64,000 nucleotides of DNA from Amycolatopsis sp. EV170708-02-1 (GTDB taxonomy: Bacteria; Actinomycetota; Actinomycetes; Mycobacteriales; Pseudonocardiaceae), in contig NZ_CP092497.1 in the NCBI RefSeq assembly GCF_022479115.1, positions 6,138,001 through 6,202,000 on the forward strand, written 5' to 3'. A program made the translations under genes and the position numbers. Positions 24,456 to 33,318 of this stretch are shown here, piece after piece (the stretch's first letter is position 1; each line of letters opens with the position of its first letter). The notes under the pieces were generated by a model, which saw only the letters and a list, made by a program, of their open reading frames with translations, was not told where the DNA came from and did no database searches.

Positions 24456-26708
24456 TCAGGACTTCACCGGGCTTGCCGCGGAGGTGAACGACCGCAGCGC
24501 TTCGTCGAGCAGGTACACGTTTGCCTTCCCGACGTCGAAGTACATCCCCGTCAGCCGGAGTTCCCCGCGTGCCAGCGCGGCGTCGACCACCGGGTACGAA
24601 CGCAGGTTTTCCAGTTGCTGCACCACGTTGTGCAGGGCGAGCTGATCACCTTCGTGCGACGGCCGCGCGCCGTCGAGCAGCACCGGCCCTTCGCTTTCCC
24701 GGCGCCGCATGGTCGCCTCGCCATGACACAGCCAGCCGCCGAGGTGCGCGAGGCCGTCGGGCGCGTCCCCGAGCAACGCCTTCATCGCGCCACAGCCGGA
24801 ATGCCCGCACACCACCACTTCCCGCACCCGCAGCAGCCCGACGGCGTACTCGATCGCCGCCCCCACCGAGAAATCCGCTCCGGCGCGCGGGACGAGATTT
24901 CCGATGTTCCGCACGGTGAACAGGTCGCCCGGCCCGCTCGTGGTGATCAGGTTCGGCACGATCCGCGCGTCGCCGCAGGTGATGAAAAGCGTATGCGGCT
25001 GTTGCCCGTTCGCCAGCCCGTCCCAGGTGCTCCGCAGCAGCGGCGCCGTCCGCCGCTGGAACTCCGAAGCGCCCCGGCACAACGGGACGCTGCCGCCGCG
25101 CTGGCTCGGCAGTTCGAGATGTTCGGCCTGCCATTGCGACCACGGCGCGAGCCAGCGCGGCACCACCCGGGACGCCACGCCGCGACGGACGGTCGGCACG
25201 CCCGCCTTGCCGCGTTCGAACCACGGATGCCCGATCTCGTCGACGATCACGGTTCCCCCGGCGCGTTCGTACGCGCACTGCCAGCCGCGCAGGCAGTCGA
25301 AGGCGGCGTGGTCGAGGTAGTCGACGAACAGTTCCAGCGTCACCTCCGCGCGCTCGGGGACTCCGGCCAGGACGGTCGTGAGCCTTGGCACGGAAAGGAA
25401 AGTGAGCGCGCCTTCGATGACGACCCTGGTCCGCGGGCCGTCGCGTTCGACGTGGATCCCGGAGAACAGCATCCGGCGCAGCATCAGCGCGAGCGCGACC
25501 GCGATCCCCGCGGCGACCCCGGTGAGCAGGTTGACGGCGACGGCGCCGAGCAGGGTCGCGAGATAGACCGGCAGGTCGCCGTGCCGCCGGACCTCGCGCA
25601 GGCTGGTGACGTTGACCAGTTTGGCGCCGACGTAGACGAGGAGACCGGCCAGCGCGGCGAGCGGGATCATCCGCAGCGCACCCACCAGGAACAGGCAGCA
25701 GCCGAGGATCCAGACGCTGTGGAGGATCGCCGACATCCGCGTGCGGGCGCCCGCCTCGAAGTTGGTCATGGTGCGCACGACGACGCCGGTGACCGGGAAC
25801 CCGCCGAGCGAACCGGCGGCGACGTTCGCCAGGCCCTGGCCGACCAGTTCGCGGTTGAGGTCGGTGCGCGGCCCGTCGCGAAGCTTGTCGATGGCGACAG
25901 CGGAAAGCAGGCTCTCCAGGCTGGCGATGAGGGCGATGGAGAGGACGGCGGTGACGATCGCCGCCCAGGACCCGGTCGGCGCCTGGGGGACGAAACCCAG
26001 CCCCGGCATGCCGTTCGGGAGGTCGACGCGCGGCAGGTCCATCCCCGCCGCGACGGAAAGGCCGGTCGCCAGCACGACGGCGGCCAGCGGGCCGGGGACG
26101 CGGCGCACCGAACGCGGCATCCGGGTCCAGGCCAGCAGAACACCGACGGTGACGACACCGATCAGCGCGGCCTGGTCGTGGTGCCCGACGATCCGGCCGG
26201 GCAGCGCGAGGACGTTCTCGATCGCGGAACTCCGCGCCGTGCCACCGAGTACGACGTGCAGCTGGCCGAGGACGAGGATCAACCCGATCCCGGCGAGCAG
26301 GCCGTGCACGATCGCGGGCGAGATCGCGAGAGTCGCCCGTGCGACGCGAGTGAGGCCGAAGAGGATCTGGACCAAGCCCGCCGCGACGGTCATCGCGCAG
26401 GTGGCGGCCCAGCCGAAGGTGGCGATGGTCTCCGCGATGACGATGGTCAGCGCGGCCGAGGGACCGCTGACTTGCAGGACGGAGGCGCCGAAGAGGCTCG
26501 CGACGATCCCGCCGACGACGGCGGAGACGAGTCCGGCGAGCAAGGGGGCTCCGGCGGCGTGTGCGACGCCGAGCGAAAGCGGGACCGCCACGAGGAAGAC
26601 GACGACCGAAGCCGGGACGTCGTGGCGAAGGTTCTTCAGGAGGGTCGATGCGGGATTGCGGCGGCCCGGAGGCCCGGTGTCGTGCTCGTCACCAACGATG
26701 TCGATCAT
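24456..26708 (-). CDS. SulP anion transporter - beta-carbonic anhydrase fusion, copy B
   Basis: This 750-residue paralogue of copy A has the same domain order. It has a SulP transporter core starting LPASVVVFLVAVPLSLGVAHAAG-like (here VPASVVV) and VLQVSGPSAALTI, a STAS-like region (VTLELFVDYLDHAAFDCL), then a beta-carbonic anhydrase with CGDARIVPN and HSGCGAM intact. High similarity over the full length and the adjacent same-strand position indicate a tandem duplication, now diverged. The ATG at 26708 starts a hydrophilic leader of about 20 residues absent from copy A. The gene is downstream of bioA, separated by 239 bp with a hairpin at 26871. Confidence 0.9.
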   Translation of the reverse strand: MIDIVGDEHDTGPPGRRNPASTLLKNLRHDVPASVVVFLVAVPLSLGVAHAAGAPLLAGLVSAVVGGIVASLFGASVLQVSGPSAALTIVIAETIATFGWAATCAMTVAAGLVQILFGLTRVARATLAISPAIVHGLLAGIGLILVLGQLHVVLGGTARSSAIENVLALPGRIVGHHDQAALIGVVTVGVLLAWTRMPRSVRRVPGPLAAVVLATGLSVAAGMDLPRVDLPNGMPGLGFVPQAPTGSWAAIVTAVLSIALIASLESLLSAVAIDKLRDGPRTDLNRELVGQGLANVAAGSLGGFPVTGVVVRTMTNFEAGARTRMSAILHSVWILGCCLFLVGALRMIPLAALAGLLVYVGAKLVNVTSLREVRRHGDLPVYLATLLGAVAVNLLTGVAAGIAVALALMLRRMLFSGIHVERDGPRTRVVIEGALTFLSVPRLTTVLAGVPERAEVTLELFVDYLDHAAFDCLRGWQCAYERAGGTVIVDEIGHPWFERGKAGVPTVRRGVASRVVPRWLAPWSQWQAEHLELPSQRGGSVPLCRGASEFQRRTAPLLRSTWDGLANGQQPHTLFITCGDARIVPNLITTSGPGDLFTVRNIGNLVPRAGADFSVGAAIEYAVGLLRVREVVVCGHSGCGAMKALLGDAPDGLAHLGGWLCHGEATMRRRESEGPVLLDGARPSHEGDQLALHNVVQQLENLRSYPVVDAALARGELRLTGMYFDVGKANVYLLDEALRSFTSAASPVKS

Positions 26709-26870
26709 GGGGGCAGGAAACCCGATCGGCGCGCAAAAGTCCGCTACGCAAAGGTTTCTCAGGTTTGCTTGTGCGCCCGTGAACTAGGACATACCACGCT
26801 TTCGCGGCAAACCGCCCGAGACGGACCCCGATCGGACTCGCCCGTTCGCTTGACCAAGATCAACTCGCGA

Positions 26871-26892
26871 CCACGCTCTGTACCGAGCGTGG
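26871..26892 (-). terminator. Hairpin between bioA and SulP copy B
   Basis: An 8-bp inverted repeat CCACGCTC / GAGCGTGG with a 6-nt loop in the 239-bp gap downstream of bioA. It could terminate the bioA transcript and make the SulP gene independently transcribed. The stem is short, so the call is moderate. Confidence 0.5.
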
Positions 26893-26947
26893 CCTCTCCG
26901 GATTGCTGTGGCCGCTGTCACACTCTTTGGGCTGAATTTCGCCGTTT

Positions 26948-28228
26948 TTACGCTTTTTGTGCGGCCGCGACCATTGCGGAAGTGATCGCCGCGAGGTCGT
27001 CAGCCTCGGAGATGTAGGGCGGCATCGTGTAGATCAGGTTCCGGAATGGGCGCAGCCAGACCCCGTTCGCCGTGAGGACCTCGGTCGCCACCGCCATGTC
27101 CACGGGGTGGTCCAGTTCGACCACGCCGATGGCGCCGAGCACCCGCACGTCGGCCACCGCGGGCAGCTCGCGAGCCGGTTCGAGCCCGGCCTTCAGCGCG
27201 GCCTCGATCCGCGGGACATCGGATTTCCAGCCGCCTTCGGCCAGGATCCCCAGCGAGGCGTTCGCGACGGCCGAGGACAGCGGGTTCGCCATGAACGTCG
27301 GGCCGTGCGCCAGCACGGGGAGCTCACCGCGCGAGATCCCGTCGGCGATCTCCGGTGTGCACAGCGCCGCCGCCATCGTCAGGTATCCACCGGTCAGCGC
27401 CTTGCCGAGGCACAGCACGTCGGGCGTGACCCCGGCGTGCTCGGCGGCGAACATCCGGCCGGTGCGGCCGAAACCGGTAGCGATCTCGTCGAAGATGAGC
27501 AGGACGTCGTTGGCCTCGGTGATCTCACGCAGCGCGCGCAGGTACGCGGGTGGGTGGAACCGCATACCGCCGGCGCCCTGCACGACCGGCTCGACGATGA
27601 TCGCGGCCAGTTCGCCCGCGTGCCGCTCGATCTCGGTGGCGAGCAGTTCGAGGTACGCCGGATCCGGCTCGTCGGCGAAACCGCCGGGCGGTTTGGGCAG
27701 GAACAGCTGGTCCGGCAGGATCCCGCGCCACAGCGAGTGCATCCCGCCCTCGGGGTCGCAAACGCTCATCGGCGTGAACGTGTCGCCGTGGTAGCCGCCG
27801 CGCCAGGTCATAAGGCGCCGCTTTTCCTTGCGCCCCACCGACTGCCAGTACTGCAGGCACATCTTGACGGCGACCTCGACCGACACCGAGCCGGAATCGC
27901 ACAGAAAGACGTGCCGCAGGCCATCCGGCGCGAGGTCGACCAGCGTCTTGGCCAGCCTGATGGCCGGTTCGTGGGTGAGCCCGCCGAACATCACGTGACT
28001 CATCCGGCCCGCCTGCTCCGCCAGCGCCGCGTCCAGCACCGGGTTCCGGTAGCCGTGGATCGCCGCCCACCAGGACGACATGCCGTCGAGCAGTTCGCGG
28101 CCGTCGTCGAGGGTGAGCCGCACCCCGCTCGCCTCGCGGACCAGCAGGGAGTCGATCGTGCTCGGCATCGGCCCGTACGGGTGCCAGACGTGTTCCGCGT
28201 CGAGCGCGAGGAGTTCGGCGGCGTCCAT
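26948..28228 (-). CDS. bioA: Adenosylmethionine-8-amino-7-oxononanoate aminotransferase (BioA)
   Basis: This is a 426-residue PLP enzyme making 7,8-diaminopelargonate with SAM as amino donor. BioA hallmarks are HVWHPYGPM at the N terminus, [18 protein letters not shown], the [20 protein letters not shown] region, [12 protein letters not shown], and the PLP lysine in [11 protein letters not shown]. Length is typical. It is preceded 25 bp upstream by a P450 gene in the same orientation, suggesting one transcript. bioD and bioB lie 5 kb downstream beyond the two SulP-carbonic anhydrase genes. Confidence 0.96.
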   Translation of the reverse strand: MDAAELLALDAEHVWHPYGPMPSTIDSLLVREASGVRLTLDDGRELLDGMSSWWAAIHGYRNPVLDAALAEQAGRMSHVMFGGLTHEPAIRLAKTLVDLAPDGLRHVFLCDSGSVSVEVAVKMCLQYWQSVGRKEKRRLMTWRGGYHGDTFTPMSVCDPEGGMHSLWRGILPDQLFLPKPPGGFADEPDPAYLELLATEIERHAGELAAIIVEPVVQGAGGMRFHPPAYLRALREITEANDVLLIFDEIATGFGRTGRMFAAEHAGVTPDVLCLGKALTGGYLTMAAALCTPEIADGISRGELPVLAHGPTFMANPLSSAVANASLGILAEGGWKSDVPRIEAALKAGLEPARELPAVADVRVLGAIGVVELDHPVDMAVATEVLTANGVWLRPFRNLIYTMPPYISEADDLAAITSAMVAAAQKA

Positions 28229-28253
28229 CCGGCGACCCTACGACACGCCCTCC

Positions 28254-29453
28254 TCAGCGCAGGCGCACAGGGAGGGTCTCCAGGCCGTGGACCAGGGTGC
28301 TTTCCCGCCACCGCAGGGTTTCCGGTTCGGCGTCCAGGCCGAGCGCGGGGAACCTCTCCAGCAGTCCGCGCAAGGCGATCTCGGCCTCCAGGCGGGCCAG
28401 CGGGGCGCCGACGCAGTAATGGATGCCGTGCCCGAACGCGAGATGCCCCGACGCCGAACGCGTGACGTCCAGGCGGTCCGGGTCTTCGAACCGTCCGGCG
28501 TCCCGGTTCGCGCCCAGCAGGGAGACGAGCACGAACTCGCCTGCCGGGATTTCGACGGCACCGACGGACACGGCCTCCTTGGTGAACCGGATGGTCGCCA
28601 GGTGGATCGCGCCGTCGTAGCGCAGGAACTCCTCGACCGCGCCGGGAATCAGGGCGGGATCGGAACGGAGGGCGGCCAGCTGGTCCGGCTCCCGAAGCAG
28701 CGCCAAAACGCTGTTCGCGATCAGGTTGACCGTCGTCTCGAATCCCGCCACCAGCAGCAGGAACGCCATGGCCAGCAATTCGTCCGCGGTGAGCGAATCG
28801 CCTTCGTCACTGGCGTGGATGAGGCCCGAAAGCAGGTCTTCGGCGGGCTCGGCGCGCTTCTCTTCGATCAGGTCGACGAGGTACGCGTGCATCTTCGCGG
28901 CCGCGGCTTGGAGATCCTCCGGCGTCGACCAGGCGACCATCGTGTTCGACCAGGTCGCGAACGCCGGCTGGTCGCCCGCGTGCACGCCGAGCAGTTCGCA
29001 GATCACCCGGATCGGCAACGGGACGGCGAAAGCGGGCAGCAGGTCGGCGCGCTCGGCGTCGCCGATGCCGTCCAGCAGTTCCGCGGTGATCTGCTCGATC
29101 CTCGGCCGCAGACGGGAAACCGTGCGCGAGGTGAAGGCCTGGTTGACCAGTTTGCGCAACCGCGTGTGGTCCGGCGGATCCGAGTTCAGCATGTGCGCGC
29201 CGAGCGCGCGTACGGCGTTGTCGGCCGCGGATTCGAAGCCGTCACGTTCGAAGAGCCGCCGGATCGCCTCCGGATCCTTGCCCACCCGGGAATCCGAGAG
29301 GATCGCGCGGGCTTCGGCGTATCCGGTGACGATCCAGACCTCCAGGCCGCGCGGCAGCCGGACCTTGCGGGCCGGGCCCTCTTCACGCAACAGCGCCGAA
29401 ACCCGGTGCGGATCCTGGACGAGATCCCAGTCCAGGTTCTTCGGTTCCCCCAT
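28254..29453 (-). CDS. Cytochrome P450
   Basis: This is a 399-residue soluble class I-type bacterial P450. The I-helix oxygen-activation motif is AGFETT, the K-helix ExxR is in EEFLRY, and the heme loop FGHGIHYCVGAPLAR carries the cysteine ligand. It appears complete; no ferredoxin partner was found nearby. It lies 25 bp after the SRPBCC gene and 25 bp before bioA, so co-expression with bioA is likely. BioI of Bacillus, a P450, makes pimelate for biotin. A comparable role is conceivable here but not shown by sequence, and secondary metabolism is equally possible. Confidence 0.93.
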   Translation of the reverse strand: MGEPKNLDWDLVQDPHRVSALLREEGPARKVRLPRGLEVWIVTGYAEARAILSDSRVGKDPEAIRRLFERDGFESAADNAVRALGAHMLNSDPPDHTRLRKLVNQAFTSRTVSRLRPRIEQITAELLDGIGDAERADLLPAFAVPLPIRVICELLGVHAGDQPAFATWSNTMVAWSTPEDLQAAAAKMHAYLVDLIEEKRAEPAEDLLSGLIHASDEGDSLTADELLAMAFLLLVAGFETTVNLIANSVLALLREPDQLAALRSDPALIPGAVEEFLRYDGAIHLATIRFTKEAVSVGAVEIPAGEFVLVSLLGANRDAGRFEDPDRLDVTRSASGHLAFGHGIHYCVGAPLARLEAEIALRGLLERFPALGLDAEPETLRWRESTLVHGLETLPVRLR

Positions 29454-29478
29454 CGGTACGCCTCCCCCGGCGCGCCGG

Positions 29479-29931
29479 TCAGCGTTCGGCCAGCGCGGCC
29501 ACCACTCGCTCGGTCACCTCGGTCCAGTATGCCCGCTGTTCCTCGCGCTCGTCGGCGCCCGCGAGCCATTCCTGGTGGAAACGGAGCGTGGTCTTCTGGT
29601 CGGAGCCGCTCACCGTGATCTGCAAGGTCGAGTCGTGGTCCCAGTCCTTCGGGCGCCAGGTCAGCCGGAGCTTGTCGCCCTCGGAGCGGCCGCGGATCTC
29701 GCCGGTCGTCCCGTTGGCCGTCTCGTACGCCGCGCCCAGCTCGTGACCGAGTTCGGCGCCCGGACCGAGCCAGATGCCCACGCCCTCGCGTCCGACCAGG
29801 AAGTCCCAGACCTGGGTGCTGGTGTACGGCACCGTCTGGGAAACGCCTACCTGCCAACCACTCCCGGCTGTTTTGGCCGTTGTTTTCACCACCGGGCCAT
29901 CATCCCATCGGGTGTACCGTGCGACGGTCAC
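29479..29931 (-). CDS. SRPBCC (AHSA1-like) domain protein
   Basis: This 150-residue protein has a START/SRPBCC-type lipid-pocket fold. Family features are VPYTSTQVWDFLVGREGVGIWLG near the N terminus, DKLRLTWRPKDWDHDSTLQI, TLRFHQEWL, and the C-terminal helix VTERVVAAL. Function is unknown; members act as hydrophobic-ligand binders or Hsp90-activator-like proteins. It appears to be the first gene of a SRPBCC-P450-bioA run. GTG at 29931 would leave only 25 bp to the divergent kinase gene; GTG at 29889, directly before KTTAK, is a good alternative start. Confidence 0.75.
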   Translation of the reverse strand: MTVARYTRWDDGPVVKTTAKTAGSGWQVGVSQTVPYTSTQVWDFLVGREGVGIWLGPGAELGHELGAAYETANGTTGEIRGRSEGDKLRLTWRPKDWDHDSTLQITVSGSDQKTTLRFHQEWLAGADEREEQRAYWTEVTERVVAALAER

Positions 29932-29956
29932 CGGTCCGGGTGGAGGATGTCTTTCC

Positions 29957-30580
29957 GTGCGCTACCGTCCGATTTCTCCCGCTCTGCTGGTCTCCGAACT
30001 GACCGAGCGCATCACCTCGATCACGGGCCGCCGCCGGATCGCGGTCGCGATCGACGGCGCGGCCGGTGCGACCAACACCACAGAACTCGCCGACGCCCTG
30101 GTCGATCCCCTGCGGATCGCCGGTCACGCGGTGTTGCGGATCTCGGCGAACGACTTCCTCCGCCCCGCCTCACTGCGCTTCGAACGGGGCAAGGAGGACC
30201 CGGACTCGCGCTACAGCGACTGGCTCGACCTCGGTGCCCTGCGCCGCGAAGTGCTCGACCCGCTCGCCGAGGACGGCAGCGGCCTGGTCCTCCCGTCGCT
30301 CTGGGACCCGGTCCGCGATCGCGCCACCCGCGCCGAGCGCGTCGAACTGCCCGAGGGCGGCGTCGTCCTGCTGGAGGGCGAGTTCCTGTTCGGCGCGGGG
30401 CTCGCCTTCGACCTGAGCGTGCACCTGTGGCTCTCGCCAGCCGCGCTGAAGCGGCGGGTACCGGAAGACTGGGCGCTCCCCGCCTATGAGCGCTACGAAC
30501 AGGAAGTCGACCCGTCGGCGCTGTCGGACGTGGTGATCCGCGTCGACGATCCGAAGCATCCGGCGCGCTACGAACCTTGA
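29957..30580 (+). CDS. Uridine kinase-like P-loop protein lacking Walker Lys
   Basis: The 207-residue product resembles actinobacterial uridine kinase-family proteins: AIDGAAG at the P-loop, ANDFLRPASLRFERGKEDPDSRYSDW, VVLLEGEFLF, and a C-terminal YERYEQEVDP and DDPKHP region. The P-loop reads GAAGATNT instead of GxxGxGKT, so the conserved Lys is Asn and the preceding Gly is Thr. Catalysis may be impaired or altered. The GTG at 29957 follows GGAGGA by 10 nt. It is divergent from the SRPBCC gene. The substrate is unknown. Confidence 0.75.
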   Translation: MRYRPISPALLVSELTERITSITGRRRIAVAIDGAAGATNTTELADALVDPLRIAGHAVLRISANDFLRPASLRFERGKEDPDSRYSDWLDLGALRREVLDPLAEDGSGLVLPSLWDPVRDRATRAERVELPEGGVVLLEGEFLFGAGLAFDLSVHLWLSPAALKRRVPEDWALPAYERYEQEVDPSALSDVVIRVDDPKHPARYEP

Positions 30581-30584
30581 CGCC

Positions 30585-31742
30585 TCAGCGCACCGCCGCG
30601 ACGGGATCGCCGTCGAGCAGGCCGGAAAGCCTGCTCGCCATGGTGTCCCACCGCCAGTTCTCGCCCACCCAGTCGCGACCGGCGGCCCCCATCCGCCGGG
30701 CCCGCACCGGATCCGCCAGCAACGCGGCCAGCGTCTCCCTCAGCTGCTGTTCGTCACGGCCGTCGACGACGTGCCCGGTGACCTCGTCCAGCACCGTTTC
30801 CGGCGCGCCACCGGAATTCCCGGCGACGACCGGCAGCCCGGTCGCCGAGGCCTCCAGGTAGACGATGCCCAGCCCCTCGACGTCGAGCCCCTTGCCGCGC
30901 GTCCGCGCCGGCATCGCGAAGACGTCGCCCGCGTTGTAGTGCGCGGGAAGCTCCTTCCACGGCACCGATCCGGTGATGACGACGCTGTCCTCGACTCCCA
31001 GCGCTTCGACGAGCCCGGTGAGCGTCTTGCGGTACGGGCCGCCGCCGACGAGCAGCAACGCCACGTCCGGGATCCGCTTGCGGAGCTCGGGCAGGATCTT
31101 GATCAGCATGTCCTGGCCCTTGCGCGGCACCAGCCGCGAAACGCAGACGATCGTCGGCCGGTCGGCGAGACCGTGCCGCTCGCGGATCTCCTTGCCCGCG
31201 GCCGGATCCGGCCGGTAGAGCGCGGTGTCCACGCCGCACGGAAGCATCTCCAGCCCCGCCATCGGGCCGAAGGCCGCCGAAAAGCGGGACCGCGTGTACT
31301 TGCTGACGTAGGTGATCACGTCGACGGTGTCGCCGATCCGCCGCAGCGCCTGCCTGGAGCCCGGCAGCATCGACCAGCCGACCTCGTGGCCGTGCGTCGA
31401 CGCCAGCACCCGGCGCGCGCCCGCCGACCGCAGCGGATGCCCCAGCAGCGCCAGCGGCGCCGCGGCGCCGAACCAGACGGCCTCGCACTCGCGGGCGCGC
31501 ATGATCTCCTTCGCCCGCTTGAGCACGTCCGGGGTCGGCAGCATCAGCGACGTCGGATGGCGCACCACCTCGAACGGGGCGGCGGCGTCGAACTCGCCGT
31601 GCGAGCCGGTGCTCGATTCCCATGAGGGCGCGTAGACGACCAGGTCGTCCGCGGGCAGGCGGGTGGCCAGCGAGTTCAGGTAGTTCTGGATACCGCCCGG
31701 CCGGGGCGGGAAGTCGTTGGTCACCAGCAGGGTCCTCAGCAC
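30585..31742 (-). CDS. pimB: GT4 mannosyltransferase, PimB'-like
   Basis: This is a 385-residue GT-B fold glycosyltransferase, probably adding the second mannose to phosphatidylinositol monomannoside on the inner membrane face (PimB', Rv2188c in M. tuberculosis). Motifs visible are FPPRPGGIQNY at the N terminus, ASTHGHEVGW, CVSRLVPRKGQDML, VGGGPYR, and the EX7E-type LDVEGLGIVYLEASATGLPVVAG. The assignment rests on these and on synteny with the Rv2190c/Rv2191 homologues. It lies downstream of the ripC-like gene, separated by a strong terminator. Confidence 0.88.
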   Translation of the reverse strand: MLRTLLVTNDFPPRPGGIQNYLNSLATRLPADDLVVYAPSWESSTGSHGEFDAAAPFEVVRHPTSLMLPTPDVLKRAKEIMRARECEAVWFGAAAPLALLGHPLRSAGARRVLASTHGHEVGWSMLPGSRQALRRIGDTVDVITYVSKYTRSRFSAAFGPMAGLEMLPCGVDTALYRPDPAAGKEIRERHGLADRPTIVCVSRLVPRKGQDMLIKILPELRKRIPDVALLLVGGGPYRKTLTGLVEALGVEDSVVITGSVPWKELPAHYNAGDVFAMPARTRGKGLDVEGLGIVYLEASATGLPVVAGNSGGAPETVLDEVTGHVVDGRDEQQLRETLAALLADPVRARRMGAAGRDWVGENWRWDTMASRLSGLLDGDPVAAVR

Positions 31743-31766
31743 CCCTGCAGGCTACTTGGCCCGCCA

Positions 31767-31815
31767 CAGACGAAAGGGGCGGCACCGCTCGCGCGGTACC
31801 GCCCCTTGTCGTCTG
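31767..31815 (-). terminator. Terminator after the NlpC/P60 gene
   Basis: A long inverted repeat, left arm CAGACGAAAGGGGCGGCACC and right arm GGTACCGCCCCTTGTCGTCTG with minor mismatches, around a GC-rich loop. It starts 5 bp after the hydrolase stop at 31820 and separates it from pimB. Confidence 0.85.
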
Positions 31816-31819
31816 TTCG

Positions 31820-32872
31820 TCAGGCCGTCGGGCGACGGGCGCCGACGTAGTTGTTCTGCAGCGGCGACACCTTGACGACGTCACCGGTGGTCGGCGCGTG
31901 CACCATCATGCCGTTGCCGACGTACATGCCCACGTGCGAGACCGGCGAGTTGTAGAACACCAGGTCGCCCGGCTGCAGCTGCGACCTCTGCACCGGGGCG
32001 CCGAAGGTCGACTGCTGACGGCTGGACCGCGGCAGGGTGAGACCGGCCTGCTTGTACGCCCACAGCATCAGACCCGAGCAGTCGAACGACGACGGGCCGG
32101 TGTCGCCCCAGCCGTACGGGCTGCCGAGCTTGCTCTTCGCGGCCGCGAGGGCCGCCGCCGCGGCGGGACCCGGGGCGGGCAGGTTGGGGAACGCGCCGCC
32201 CTTGTCCTTCTGGGCGTTGCGATCCGCGGCGCTCAGGTTGCCGCCGGCCCGCTCGATCTCCTTGAGCTGGTCGGCCAGCGTCTTCTGGCGCGCCTCGATG
32301 TCCGTGGTCAGCTTGGCGGCCGTGTCACGGGCCGCGGTAGCCGTGTTCTGGGCGTCCGCCGCCTGCTTGGCCGCGGCCGCGGCCTGGGCGACGGCACCGC
32401 TCAGGTTGGTCAGCGCGGTGTTCTTGTTCGCGGCGAGGACCTCGAGTGCCGAAGAACGCTCCAGGAAGTCCTGGGTCGACGCGCCCGACAGCAGCGACGA
32501 CAGCTTGTTCAGCTGCACACCGCTGGTGAACGAGGCACCGGCGAACTTGTTCACCTCGGCCTGGAAGGTCTTCTCGTCACCGGCCGCCTTGATGCCGAGC
32601 TCCTTGGCTGCGGCTGCGTCGGCGGTCGCCTTGTCGAGCTCACCCTGCTTCGCGGCGAGGTCGTCCTTCGCCTTGAGGAGGTCTTCGTTCGCCTTCTCGG
32701 CCTGTGCCGCGAGGTCGCGGTACTTGGCGAGGGCGTCCGAGCCGGACGGGGGCTGTTGGAGGGCGGGGCCTGGGGCAGCGGTGGCGGAAGGCTGGGCCAC
32801 TGTCACCGCGGTGATCACCGCGGCCGCGGCCAAAGCTCCTGACACCACGCGCTTGACTGGATGCGACTGCAC
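31820..32872 (-). CDS. Secreted NlpC/P60 peptidoglycan endopeptidase (RipC-like)
   Basis: This is a 350-residue secreted cell-wall hydrolase. A signal peptide (about 1-32) is followed by a long Ala/Lys coiled-coil domain (about 45-225) and a C-terminal NlpC/P60 domain (about 235-350). The catalytic Cys is in FDCSGL, the His in SHVGMYVG, and the third residue is in MVHAP. The architecture matches mycobacterial RipC (Rv2190c), which lies next to the same neighbours; the coiled coil is the part expected to be controlled by FtsEX. GTG at 32872 has AGGAG 12 nt upstream. The 5' leader is unusually long (446-bp gap). Confidence 0.9.
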   Translation of the reverse strand: MQSHPVKRVVSGALAAAAVITAVTVAQPSATAAPGPALQQPPSGSDALAKYRDLAAQAEKANEDLLKAKDDLAAKQGELDKATADAAAAKELGIKAAGDEKTFQAEVNKFAGASFTSGVQLNKLSSLLSGASTQDFLERSSALEVLAANKNTALTNLSGAVAQAAAAAKQAADAQNTATAARDTAAKLTTDIEARQKTLADQLKEIERAGGNLSAADRNAQKDKGGAFPNLPAPGPAAAAALAAAKSKLGSPYGWGDTGPSSFDCSGLMLWAYKQAGLTLPRSSRQQSTFGAPVQRSQLQPGDLVFYNSPVSHVGMYVGNGMMVHAPTTGDVVKVSPLQNNYVGARRPTA

Positions 32873-33318
32873 GGTCGCGCGTGTCTCCTTTGCTGTCGGC
32901 CACCGACTCGGAACCCGGGGCGAAGAGGTCGGGGGCCCTCTTCCGCGAAGCCGCGACGCCGACCGTGAGGCCCGCGCGGTTCCCCGCGTTCCCGCCTCGC
33001 GCCTGGCCGAGTGCTATCGCAACAGGTTTGGCGCGTGGCTGGTTCCGGTGCAGCTCCCCGACAAAGCTGCCTCAGTGGCGATCCCGTGTCGCCGTCTGGC
33101 GACGACTTCCGGCCACGAGATCTCGGACAGGTTACGAAACCACGGGCACCGCGTCCACCATGGCAAGCACAAAAACTCTCCGTGATGCGCCGAAACACCT
33201 TCGGACCAGCATGAGCGGAAAGGTGTGACGGGCGTTACAGCCTGGGGCTGATCACGACTACCTACCGTTCACCCGATCGGATCGACCACTCGTCGAATGC
33301 CCCGGTCGAGGCGTGTCC
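32873..33318 (-). other. Long GC-rich leader region upstream of the NlpC/P60 gene
   Basis: This is a 446-bp gap without a convincing gene. Read toward the hydrolase, it contains GGGGAACC within GCGGGGAACCGCG, many self-complementary GC blocks, and a GGTTACGAAACC palindrome at 33130-33141. Actinobacterial NlpC/P60 and rpf genes often have a c-di-AMP (ydaO) riboswitch in such a position. The GGGGAACC box fits, but a clear GGGTGAAT box was not found, so a riboswitch is only a possibility. Confidence 0.35.

Noticed and set aside
24615..27017. 800-residue plus-strand open frame across SulP copy B
   Set aside because: Same kind of antisense shadow in high-GC sequence; no recognisable protein features.
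3298..33141. Exact 12-mer GGTTACGAAACC at 3298 and 33130
   Set aside because: One copy is downstream of a gene and the other far upstream of the hydrolase; two copies are not enough to call a regulatory site.
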